A DNA stretch of 7,217 nucleotides from Robiginitomaculum sp. (GTDB lineage: Bacteria; Pseudomonadota; Alphaproteobacteria; Caulobacterales; Maricaulaceae), in contig JALSHM010000001.1 in NCBI GenBank assembly GCA_026982235.1, positions 1 to 7,217 on the forward strand, read 5' to 3'. Positions within the stretch are counted from its first letter, which is position 1, and each line of letters begins with the position of its first letter. The translations under genes were made by a program, and so were the position numbers. Below are positions 1 through 5,473 of this stretch, piece by piece. Below the pieces are notes generated by a model, which searched no databases, was not told the origin of the DNA, and saw only the letters and a list, made by a program, of their open reading frames with translations.

Positions 1-1389
1 GGCGAATTTTTCGTCGAGTGCCTTGATCATTTCGGCTTTTTTGGCATCGTCCACGAATGCGTATCGTAAGGCGTTATAGGTCATATCTTTTAGCTCGGCA
101 TAGGTGAAGTCGAACTCTTGTGTGCCCCGTACATATTCATGGGTCAGGTCAATGCGCGCAACGCCCTCATCGTCTGTGGATAGAGACATAGGTACGCCTG
201 CTGCGCGGTAAACATGTAGCGGATGTTGGTCACCGGTAACGCCGAGTAATTTGTCTGATGATGTCAGGTTTATCTCAACCATGATTTCATTTTCGGCCAT
301 GTATTTAAGCAGGTCTTTGTAATCGGTCTCGAAGATAATATCGGTACCGTGGCCGATGCGTTTGGCGCGGGCAATATGGACAGCCTGGTTAACATGATCG
401 CGTAGTTCGGCAGGGTGAACCAAGCCGAGCCAAAGTTCTCCGGCGTGTAGAGAAATATTACGCGGCCCCAAGGTATCGTACAGGTAACCAAGTTGCTCCA
501 TATGGTCATCATAATCCCGCAGGGCAATAAAATCGTCTTCGGGGGCGACCAGATTGGTGCCAACGAACCGCTCGTCTTGTTTCATCAATTCCCAGCCAAA
601 TATTGTATGGGCGTAGACAGCAGACAATGGTAATGTGCGCACGGGCTGGTTTAAGAAGCGAACCTCGACCGCGCAGCCTGGCATAGCATCCTCGGTACCG
701 CATTTAAGCAGTTCGTCTTTGCGAGCCATAGCCGTGTCAATATCTTTGCGGGCACGGGCGACAATATCGGGCAGGGCGCTGCCAAATTTTCCGTCCATTA
801 GAGTTTTATAATCCGTCTGCGCATCGCCCGTCATAGGAGCGCTGGCGACCATGGGGAGGATGGTTTCGAACAATTCCATTGTGTGCATTAGTTCCAGATA
901 GGAAATATTTTGCTCCCCGGCCAAATTAGCGGTTTCGGCGACCATATCCCCGAAACGTGAAGGCAAGGCCGCCATGTCCATAAATGTTGCAAAAAACTGA
1001 TCATGGCTTGACCAGCCTGCATAGGGAACAAAATCCCGTAGGGAGAAATTTTCAATTACTTCATTGCGCAGGTCTTGATTGAAGCTAAGTGCGTCTTTCA
1101 TGGTCGGAAGATTGCCGCAACCATCAGTGCTTGGAAACCGTATAGCAAGCTCGGCTTTGTCCAGACACAAGCCGTCTTCTTCGGCCCATTTTATCCAGCT
1201 TTCCGCATATACCGCACCGAATAAATGATTGTGCAAATCACCGCCTTTGGGCATGTCTTGCAAAAATGCTCGCAGAGCAATCTCATTATCTTTGATACTC
1301 TCAAATTTGGCGGAGACACCAGTAGGTGTTGGTGCTTGTGAGCAGGAAACAAGTAGAAGGCCTGTAAGTGTGGCTAGTATTTTTTTCAC
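1..1389 (-). CDS. Lipoprotein adenosine deaminase (ADGF/ADA2-like), 3' end cut off
   Basis: Predicted exported, lipid-anchored adenosine deaminase converting adenosine to inosine plus ammonia outside the cytoplasm. 463 residues are visible and the frame is open to the window edge, so the C-terminus is missing. The N-terminus KKILATLTGLLLVSC is a lipoprotein signal with lipobox LVSC (Cys16); Ser at +2 would suit outer-membrane sorting. The metal and catalytic set of the amidohydrolase-fold deaminases is complete: H53-x-H55, HAGE at 315-318 (His ligand, catalytic Glu318), GHG at 346-348, and STDDEG at 404-409 (Asp406/Asp407). The MPKGGDLHNH context and the about 260-residue gap between HxH and HAGE (roughly 200 in ADA1) point to the ADGF/ADA2-like branch. 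Besides Cys16 only four cysteines are visible (75, 91, 230, 239), spaced as two possible disulfide pairs. GTG start, preceded by GGAG at six bases; 17 bases after the reductase stop, so probably co-transcribed. The family is well supported; adenosine as substrate is inference. Confidence 0.88.
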   Translation of the reverse strand, partial: MKKILATLTGLLLVSCSQAPTPTGVSAKFESIKDNEIALRAFLQDMPKGGDLHNHLFGAVYAESWIKWAEEDGLCLDKAELAIRFPSTDGCGNLPTMKDALSFNQDLRNEVIENFSLRDFVPYAGWSSHDQFFATFMDMAALPSRFGDMVAETANLAGEQNISYLELMHTMELFETILPMVASAPMTGDAQTDYKTLMDGKFGSALPDIVARARKDIDTAMARKDELLKCGTEDAMPGCAVEVRFLNQPVRTLPLSAVYAHTIFGWELMKQDERFVGTNLVAPEDDFIALRDYDDHMEQLGYLYDTLGPRNISLHAGELWLGLVHPAELRDHVNQAVHIARAKRIGHGTDIIFETDYKDLLKYMAENEIMVEINLTSSDKLLGVTGDQHPLHVYRAAGVPMSLSTDDEGVARIDLTHEYVRGTQEFDFTYAELKDMTYNALRYAFVDDAKKAEMIKALDEKFA

Positions 1390-1395
1390 AATGGT

Positions 1396-1399
1396 CTCC
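1396..1399 (-). promoter_or_regulatory. Shine-Dalgarno GGAG fixing the GTG start of the deaminase lipoprotein
   Basis: On the minus strand GGAG is followed by ACCATT and then GTG-AAA-AAA. This six-base spacing, plus the lipoprotein signal beginning exactly there, decides for the GTG start. No ATG lies in frame before the signal peptide. Confidence 0.7.
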
Positions 1400-1406
1400 A
1401 AACATT

Positions 1407-2633
1407 TTATGATTTCAAGAATGTTGTAAGGGGAACTGTCTCATCTGCCAATGCTTTTTTATCAATGGTTTTGCCCGTACCCATGGTTTGTGGGATGAGC
1501 CGCTTGCCGACCATATATTCTTGGGGACGGTTGACGGCGTCCACGGCGAGAAGTTGACTGCCTTTAAAATAAAATGCGGCAAAGCTACGCCCAGCGCCCG
1601 GGTCGCCGCGTAGGACAATATCGTCATAGCCACCGGACAGCCCTGCAATCTGTAGTTTCAAATCAAATTGATCCGACCAAAACCACGGCAGAGCATTATA
1701 GGGCTTTGGCTTGCCACATATTGCCTGAGCTGCCGTCTTGGCTTGGTCGGTGGCATTAGGCACAGATTCGAGGCGTAAATGGGTGTCGTAGATTGGGTTA
1801 TGGTGCCAAGTCACATCACCGACGGCATAAATGTTCGGATTAGACGTGCGGCAATGCGCATCTATGATAATGCCATTATTCACATCAAGGCCACAGTCTT
1901 GCGCAAGCTCTACATTGGGGATGACGCCAATGCCAATAATGACCATGTCCGCATTAAAATCCCCATTTGTCGTGACAACTGTTAATCCCGCTTGGATTTC
2001 TGTCGCTGCGCAGTTTTCAACAATATTCACGCCTTCTTCCGTATGAATGCGCTTGTAGAAATCCGACATGACGGGTGCCGTGACGCGCTGTAAAATCCTG
2101 TCTTCCATTTCCAGCACTGTGGCGTTCATGCCTTGCCTGGTCAGTGAAGCCGCAGTTTCCAGGCCGATATACCCCCCCCCGATAATGACGGCTTTTTTGC
2201 CAGCGCACATATTGGCTTTTATTTGCAACACATCATCAGCACTACGCAGGTAATACACGCCTGGTAAATCCGCGCCTTGTATGGGGAGTTTCCTTGGTCG
2301 TGCGCCTGTTGCCAAAATCAATTTGTCATATTGTAATGTGTCGCCGCCGTCTAAAAATATGAGGCGGTCTTTGGGGTGGATGGTATCCACGCGCTTTGCG
2401 CGCACGCATATAATGTTAGCATTGTCATAGGTCTCTAGGGGACGGATAAGAATATCGTCTATGTCCTTGCTGCCCGACAGGAAGTCCTTAGATAAAGGCG
2501 GTCGGTGATAGGGGGCGTAGCTTTCTTCGCCGATCAAAACAATATCACCGTCCCAGCCAGCTTGGCGCAAACTAATGGCGGCTTGTCCGCCTGCGTGGCT
2601 CGCGCCGATAATAATACAAGTTTGTTTTGTCAT
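1407..2633 (-). CDS. Ferredoxin-reductase-type FAD/NAD(P) oxidoreductase
   Basis: A 408-residue flavoprotein of the putidaredoxin/rhodocoxin/dioxygenase-reductase type, which passes electrons from NADH through FAD to a small iron-sulfur ferredoxin serving a P450 or oxygenase. Domains in order: FAD-binding GASHAGGQAA at 10-19; PYHRPPLSK at 41-49; ATGARPR at 108-114; second Rossmann loop GGGYIG at 152-157 with Glu175 at the end of the next strand, favouring NADH; YAVGDV at 269-274; Reductase_C domain from about 315 (WFWSDQFDLKLQIAG). There is no CxxC redox pair, so it is not a disulfide or thioredoxin reductase despite its neighbour. The ATG at 2633 starts 13 bases after the trxC stop. A longer frame back to 2687 would overlap trxC and add 18 residues before the FAD motif, so it was rejected. 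No clear Shine-Dalgarno precedes 2633, suggesting translational coupling. No ferredoxin or oxygenase gene lies in the window, so the partner is unknown. A nine-G run encodes Gly152-154. Confidence 0.9.
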   Translation of the reverse strand: MTKQTCIIIGASHAGGQAAISLRQAGWDGDIVLIGEESYAPYHRPPLSKDFLSGSKDIDDILIRPLETYDNANIICVRAKRVDTIHPKDRLIFLDGGDTLQYDKLILATGARPRKLPIQGADLPGVYYLRSADDVLQIKANMCAGKKAVIIGGGYIGLETAASLTRQGMNATVLEMEDRILQRVTAPVMSDFYKRIHTEEGVNIVENCAATEIQAGLTVVTTNGDFNADMVIIGIGVIPNVELAQDCGLDVNNGIIIDAHCRTSNPNIYAVGDVTWHHNPIYDTHLRLESVPNATDQAKTAAQAICGKPKPYNALPWFWSDQFDLKLQIAGLSGGYDDIVLRGDPGAGRSFAAFYFKGSQLLAVDAVNRPQEYMVGKRLIPQTMGTGKTIDKKALADETVPLTTFLKS

Positions 2634-2646
2634 AGCGACTGTGTAG

Positions 2647-3081
2647 CTAGATATGGCCCGCAATCCAAGACTTGATTTCCCCCGCACGGCGCACGCCCGC
2701 TATATGGTCAATCGGCTGGCCGTTTTTGAATAATATCATGGCTGGTATGCCTTGAATTTTATATTTTGCCGCCGTCATTTGGTGGTCTTGGGTGTTCAGC
2801 TTAACGAAACGGACGTCCGGTTCCATATCTGCTGCGGCCTTTGCAAATTCTGGACCCATCATTTTACAAGGCCCGCACCATGGTGCCCAAAAATCTACCA
2901 CAACCGGAATACTGGTCTTGGCGATAAATTTCGCAAAATTGGCGTCGGTTAAATCTATGGACGCACCATTAAATAATTTGGTTTTGCATTTGCCGCATTT
3001 GGCCGCGCTCGCTGGTTTTGATTTAGGTGTCCGGTTAATCGCTTGGCAGTTTGGGCATACTATTTGGTTTGTATTTGACAT
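2647..3081 (-). CDS. trxC: Thioredoxin TrxC (thioredoxin 2) with N-terminal zinc-ribbon
   Basis: Cytoplasmic thiol-disulfide oxidoreductase, 144 residues, matching the usual TrxC length. The N-terminus carries two CxxC pairs (Cys9/Cys12 and Cys29/Cys32), the zinc-binding module that separates thioredoxin 2 from thioredoxin 1. The thioredoxin fold follows from about residue 43, with the buried Asp63, active site WCGPC at 68-72 and cis-Pro113 in GIPAMILF. In known TrxC proteins the zinc module tunes redox behaviour and the protein acts in oxidative stress; that is family knowledge. A strong GGAGG lies five bases before the ATG (3087-3091 on the plus strand). It is first of a likely three-gene transcript with the FAD reductase (13-base gap) and the deaminase lipoprotein. 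A candidate promoter sits immediately upstream, so it need not depend on udk. Confidence 0.95.
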   Translation of the reverse strand: MSNTNQIVCPNCQAINRTPKSKPASAAKCGKCKTKLFNGASIDLTDANFAKFIAKTSIPVVVDFWAPWCGPCKMMGPEFAKAAADMEPDVRFVKLNTQDHQMTAAKYKIQGIPAMILFKNGQPIDHIAGVRRAGEIKSWIAGHI

Positions 3082-3104
3082 ATTAGCCTCCGTCGTTCTT
3101 GAAT

Positions 3105-3134
3105 CTTATATGGGACGCAGAAGCATAGTTTCAA
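3105..3134 (-). promoter_or_regulatory. Candidate sigma-70-type promoter for trxC
   Basis: On the minus strand TTGAAA (3129-3134) and TATAAG (3105-3110) are separated by 18 bases. A start about seven bases further on would leave a leader of roughly 17 bases containing the GGAGG of trxC. GTCCCAT occurs directly before each hexamer (ATGGGAC at 3110-3116 and 3134-3140 on the plus strand). Judged by eye only. Confidence 0.5.
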
Positions 3135-3142
3135 TGGGACAA

Positions 3143-3820
3143 TTACCCCAAAATCTCGCGCCCCAAGAGGTCAAGGGGCAGTGGTTTGTTATCTAGCAAA
3201 TTATTGCACAGACTAATCAGCGGGCCATCATGCATTATGGTATCTAAGCCGCATTGGTCTTGGGTGATAATAATATCGGCATGGTGTCGGGAAGGGGCGA
3301 CAAATTTATCGTGCATCGGGGCGACATCACGGGCGAATTGTTCGTGGATAGATTCGACAGTCCGTCCGCGCTCTTCAACGTCGCGGCGTATGCGCCGGTC
3401 AATGCGGGTGTCTTGGTCACAGGCGACGAAAAAACTATAATCAAATGCGGGTCGCAAGCGCTCTTGGCTCAAGATTAAAATCCCTTCTATAAGCAAAATA
3501 GGTTTTGGCTCGATCCGCTCGGTAATATCCGTGCGGCGGTGGGTGGTAAAGTCATAAGTCGGTATATGGACCGCTTGCCCCGATTTCAGAATGCGTAAAT
3601 GGTGCAAAAATAATTCCCAATCAAAGGCCATAGGATGGTCAAAATTGGGCAGTGGTTCTCCGGGTTGCGCACCGCCTAAATCCAGATAATAATTATCTTG
3701 GCGCAAAACGGTGCAAACTTCCCCACCGCGCACTTTGTTCAACGCATCACAAGTATATTTAGCCAGCCGCGTTTTTCCCGAACAACTCCCACCAGCAATC
3801 GCGATAATATGAATGTCCAA
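3143..3820 (-). CDS. udk: Uridine kinase
   Basis: Cytoplasmic pyrimidine-salvage kinase (uridine/cytidine to UMP/CMP), 225 residues, close to the bacterial family length. Motifs in order: P-loop GGSCSGKT at 10-17; QDNYY at 41-45; NFDHPMAFDW at 59-68, the nucleoside-site segment; IPTYDFTTHRR at 86-96; IEGIL at 111-115; RRIRRDVEERGRT at 142-154, the Arg-rich lid. The start is TTG (minus-strand codon at 3820-3818), with AGGAG six bases upstream. It places the P-loop ten residues in, as normal, and the next Met (residue 64) lies beyond the P-loop, so TTG is the only sensible start. A terminator-like hairpin separates it from fliJ, and 61 bases with their own promoter candidate separate it from trxC. 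With the exported deaminase downstream it suggests nucleoside scavenging, but co-transcription is unproven. Confidence 0.92.
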   Translation of the reverse strand: MDIHIIAIAGGSCSGKTRLAKYTCDALNKVRGGEVCTVLRQDNYYLDLGGAQPGEPLPNFDHPMAFDWELFLHHLRILKSGQAVHIPTYDFTTHRRTDITERIEPKPILLIEGILILSQERLRPAFDYSFFVACDQDTRIDRRIRRDVEERGRTVESIHEQFARDVAPMHDKFVAPSRHHADIIITQDQCGLDTIMHDGPLISLCNNLLDNKPLPLDLLGREILG

Positions 3821-3826
3821 AACGTA

Positions 3827-3831
3827 CTCCT
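3827..3831 (-). promoter_or_regulatory. Shine-Dalgarno AGGAG supporting the TTG start of udk
   Basis: Minus-strand AGGAG, then TACGTT, then TTG-GAC-ATT. The good six-base spacing to a non-ATG codon is what decides the start. Confidence 0.7.
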
Positions 3832-3856
3832 AGGTTTTGCTGGGCAAGTTAGAGAG

Positions 3857-3885
3857 GGTATGGCGCGGTTTTACGGGTTTTGCAA
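3857..3885 (-). promoter_or_regulatory. Weak promoter candidate for udk
   Basis: Minus-strand TTGCAA (3880-3885) and CATACC (3857-3862) are 17 bases apart. The -10 element is poor. It is listed because the fliJ terminator implies udk needs its own promoter, and this is the best match seen in 3821-3912. Confidence 0.25.
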
Positions 3886-3900
3886 TAAAAGTTCATTGTG

Positions 3901-3941
3901 CAAAATGAGAAAAGGCGATGACATCCCACAATGCCATCGCC
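3901..3941 (-). terminator. Intrinsic terminator downstream of fliJ
   Basis: Inverted repeat 3914-3924 / 3931-3941: GGCGATG and CATCGCC arms, one mismatch, three more pairs, and a six-base loop. Read on the minus strand the stem is followed by TTTTCTCATTTT, so it would terminate fliJ transcription 33 bases after its stop. The plus strand has no T-run after the stem. Confidence 0.7.
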
Positions 3942-3973
3942 GCTCTTCCCCGATTTGTTCTCTGTATTTGGTT

Positions 3974-4348
3974 TTAGCCAGCGCGTCTTGCTGCGGCTTT
4001 TTCAGCCTTAGCGGCTAGTTGGCGGGCGCGGACGCGTTCGAAACTGTCCAGTGTATCCATGGCCATACGAAGCTCTCTGCTTAGCTCTGAGTTTTGTAGG
4101 TCGATATCATCAAGTGTGACTTGTAAGTTTTTTTTGCGTTCAATCACGGAATTTGCATAGGAACCATACGCCACATAACCGTCTTTGCGAGCATCTGCCG
4201 CGACTTCTTGCTCTGGCACGCTGTCATTAAGTTTGCGCATTTGCCGCTCAAGGTCTTCCCTTGTGGCTTCCAATACGGCTATCCTTTTTTGTAAGTCTGA
4301 AATTGCGAAGCGTGTTGCACGCACGCTTTTATCCATTGAACTTTTCAT
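3974..4348 (-). CDS. fliJ: FliJ-type flagellar export chaperone
   Basis: A 124-residue, highly charged, almost wholly helical protein with heptad-like coiled coil through residues 10-50 and 65-115 and a basic, Ala-rich tail (KAEKAAARRAG). It has no Cys, signal peptide or membrane segment. The pattern of an N-terminal helix, a central Tyr-rich YVAYGSYANSVIERKKNL and a C-terminal helix matches alphaproteobacterial FliJ, the soluble component of the flagellar type III export apparatus that works with the FliI ATPase. Location next to ctrA supports this, since flagellar genes and ctrA are neighbours in several alphaproteobacteria. The ATG at 4348 has AGGTGA four bases upstream. A longer frame from a TTG at 4468 would add a hydrophobic 40-residue leader and lacks support. 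FliJ proteins diverge strongly, so this rests on pattern and context. No fliI is in the window. Confidence 0.72.
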   Translation of the reverse strand: MKSSMDKSVRATRFAISDLQKRIAVLEATREDLERQMRKLNDSVPEQEVAADARKDGYVAYGSYANSVIERKKNLQVTLDDIDLQNSELSRELRMAMDTLDSFERVRARQLAAKAEKAAARRAG

Positions 4349-4352
4349 ATTA

Positions 4353-4358
4353 TCACCT
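4353..4358 (-). promoter_or_regulatory. Shine-Dalgarno AGGTGA fixing the fliJ start
   Basis: Minus-strand AGGTGA, TAAT, ATG. It favours the 4348 start over the longer TTG frame, whose extra residues are hydrophobic and unlike FliJ. I see no convincing promoter for fliJ between here and ctrA. Confidence 0.6.
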
Positions 4359-4504
4359 AACCCAAATATTCTGTGGCGTTTTCGCCTTTGATAGGGTTTG
4401 TAGGGGAACAGGCTTACAATCTGGTAAACAAACCAAGAAAAAACTGCAAATAACGTGGATTGACCCAAAATAGGGCGAAATTTAATGAAAAATGAATTTT
4501 ATCG

Positions 4505-4520
4505 TTAACATTTGATTTAC
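4505..4520 (+). promoter_or_regulatory. Candidate CtrA-binding site in the ctrA leader
   Basis: TTAA, seven bases, TTTA, C: one mismatch from the CtrA consensus TTAA-N7-TTAAC known from Caulobacter. It lies 120-135 bases before the ctrA start, where autoregulation (or control of divergent fliJ) would act. Binding is inference. Confidence 0.45.
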
Positions 4521-4522
4521 GG

Positions 4523-4527
4523 GATTC
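4523..4527 (+). promoter_or_regulatory. GANTC methylation site (first of two in the ctrA leader)
   Basis: GATTC fits GANTC, the CcrM adenine-methylation target in alphaproteobacteria. In Caulobacter a GANTC in ctrA promoter P1 ties transcription to replication through methylation state and GcrA; the same role here is inference. Confidence 0.5.
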
Positions 4528-4532
4528 ACGTA

Positions 4533-4560
4533 TTGGTTTTTTTACGTTAACAAATATTAA
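4533..4560 (+). promoter_or_regulatory. Candidate ctrA promoter overlapped by a TTAA-N6-TTAA element
   Basis: TTGGTT (4533-4538) and TATTAA (4555-4560), 16 bases apart. The -10 coincides with the second half of TTAACAAATATTAA (4547-4560), a CtrA-like pair with a six-base rather than seven-base gap. A GANTC begins three bases after the -10. Confidence 0.4.
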
Positions 4561-4562
4561 GT

Positions 4563-4567
4563 GATTC
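4563..4567 (+). promoter_or_regulatory. GANTC methylation site (second of two in the ctrA leader)
   Basis: GATTC, 40 bases after the first, at the expected transcription start of the candidate promoter and directly before the imperfect palindrome GCCCATTTGGGC (4568-4579). Confidence 0.5.
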
Positions 4568-4569
4568 GC

Positions 4570-4620
4570 CCATTTGGGCATGCCATTTTGGCGATTACGG
4601 CCATTTTTAACAGCAAATGG
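4570..4620 (+). repeat. CCATTT hexamer cluster in the ctrA leader
   Basis: CCATTT at 4570-4575, 4583-4588 and 4601-4606, and its reverse complement AAATGG at 4615-4620: four copies in 51 bases between the promoter candidate and the Shine-Dalgarno. Function unknown. Confidence 0.5.
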
Positions 4621-4622
4621 TC
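4599..4622 (+). promoter_or_regulatory. Possible mRNA hairpin just upstream of the ctrA ribosome site
   Basis: GGCCATTT (4599-4606) can pair with AAATGGTC (4615-4622): eight pairs including one G-U, with an eight-base loop. It ends four bases before AAGGGAGG (4626-4633), itself six bases from the ATG. Earlier CCATTT copies could compete for the same arm. Possible translational control; inference. Confidence 0.35.
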
Positions 4623-4639
4623 ATTAAGGGAGGCAGATT

Positions 4640-5335
4640 ATGCGGGTTCTTCTAATAGAAGATGATATGGCAACAGCACAAAGTATCGAATTGATGCTTA
4701 AAGCAGACGGGTTTAACGTCTATACAACCGATCTCGGCGAAGAAGGGATCGATTTAGGCAAGCTCTATGATTATGACATTATCTTGCTCGATTTAAATTT
4801 ACCCGATATGCCGGGTTTTGATGTGTTGAAGACATTACGTCTCGCCAAAATCAATACACCAATCTTTATTCTGTCTGGCACCGCCGATGTAGAAACCAAA
4901 GTACGCGGTCTTGGGACAGGCGCTGATGATTATATGACCAAGCCTTTCCACAAAGACGAATTGGTTGCCCGTATCCACGCGGTTGTCCGCCGTTCCAAAG
5001 GCCATGCACAATCTATTATTCGCACGGGCGAAATTGCTGTGAACCTTGATGCTAAGACGGTGGAAGTTGGCGACCACCGTGTTCACCTAACTGGCAAAGA
5101 ATACCAAATGTTAGAACTCTTGTCTTTGCGCAAGGGCACGACCCTGACCAAAGAAATGTTCCTGAACCACCTTTACGGCGGTATGGACGAGCCGGAACTG
5201 AAAATTATTGACGTATTTATCTGTAAATTACGCAAGAAACTGGCCGCTGCATCCCAAGGCGAACATTATATAGAAACTGTTTGGGGGCGTGGCTATGTTC
5301 TGCGCGAACCCAATAAAGAACGCATCAGCGCCTAA
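4640..5335 (+). CDS. ctrA: Cell-cycle response regulator CtrA
   Basis: OmpR-family DNA-binding response regulator, 231 residues, the master regulator of cell-cycle and flagellar genes in alphaproteobacteria. In Caulobacter it is phosphorylated through CckA-ChpT, binds TTAA-N7-TTAAC sites and represses replication initiation. The receiver spans about 1-118: acidic cluster Glu7-Asp8-Asp9, phospho-acceptor Asp51 in LLDLNLPD, Ser/Thr in LSGT and Lys in MTKPFHKDE. The winged-helix domain spans about 125-225 (LTGKEYQMLELL, KIIDVFICKLRKKL, ETVWGRGYVLRE) and matches the diagnostic CtrA sequence as I recall it. The start MRVLLIEDD is canonical, with AAGGGAGG six bases before it. The C-terminus is ...RISA; Caulobacter CtrA ends in Ala-Ala, which is needed for ClpXP degradation, so the terminal signal is slightly altered. 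Its upstream region holds CtrA-like boxes and GANTC sites; a strong terminator follows. Confidence 0.98.
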   Translation: MRVLLIEDDMATAQSIELMLKADGFNVYTTDLGEEGIDLGKLYDYDIILLDLNLPDMPGFDVLKTLRLAKINTPIFILSGTADVETKVRGLGTGADDYMTKPFHKDELVARIHAVVRRSKGHAQSIIRTGEIAVNLDAKTVEVGDHRVHLTGKEYQMLELLSLRKGTTLTKEMFLNHLYGGMDEPELKIIDVFICKLRKKLAAASQGEHYIETVWGRGYVLREPNKERISA

Positions 5336-5356
5336 AATTCTTCTCCCACGAAGCAT

Positions 5357-5400
5357 AAAAACCCCCGTCTTGGATTTCCATGGCGGGGGTTTTGGTTTTA
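5357..5400 (+). terminator. Strong intrinsic terminator of ctrA
   Basis: AAAACCCCCG (5358-5367) pairs perfectly with CGGGGGTTTT (5384-5393), with further inner pairing (TGG/CCA) round an ATTT loop, then GGTTTTA. It begins 22 bases after the ctrA stop. The A-run on the 5' side makes it potentially bidirectional, but no minus-strand gene needs it here. Confidence 0.92.
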
Positions 5401-5411
5401 ACTTCAAGGCC

Positions 5412-5441
5412 TTGCTTGTCATTGCTTTAGCGGAGTATATG
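5412..5441 (+). promoter_or_regulatory. Candidate promoter for the short-chain dehydrogenase gene
   Basis: TTGCTT (5412-5417) and TATATG (5436-5441) with an 18-base spacer, placed after the ctrA terminator and about 25 bases from the expected start to the SDR ATG. AAGGAGG (5463-5469) precedes that ATG by four bases. Confidence 0.5.
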
Positions 5442-5473
5442 TGAAGACTGTCGGCGTGCGCTAAGGAGGAGTT

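Noticed and set aside
2634..2687. Longer N-terminus for the FAD reductase (18 extra residues)
   Set aside because: It would overlap the end of trxC and add residues before the FAD-binding motif, which normally lies close to the N-terminus; the ATG at 2633 fits the family.
1407..3081. Thioredoxin-thioredoxin reductase pair
   Set aside because: The flavoprotein has no CxxC and carries a Reductase_C domain, placing it with ferredoxin reductases rather than TrxB.
2792..3196. Plus-strand frame of 134 codons opposite trxC
   Set aside because: Antisense shadow of a confidently identified gene; no family resemblance in the translation.
3698..4018. Plus-strand frame of 106 codons across the udk-fliJ gap
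   Set aside because: It covers the udk P-loop region, the fliJ terminator and the fliJ end in antisense; no recognisable domain or ribosome site.
4375..4386. GGCGTTTTCGCC mini-hairpin in the fliJ leader
   Set aside because: Only four pairs with a four-base loop and no T-run; too short to support a terminator or riboswitch.
4349..4468. 40-residue hydrophobic extension of FliJ from a TTG at 4468
   Set aside because: The internal ATG at 4348 has a good AGGTGA, and a membrane-like leader is not expected in FliJ. The stretch is better read as untranslated leader.
4607..4627. TTAA pair close to the ctrA Shine-Dalgarno as a CtrA box
   Set aside because: The half-sites are 13 bases apart, far from the required seven, and the position overlaps the leader hairpin and ribosome-binding region.
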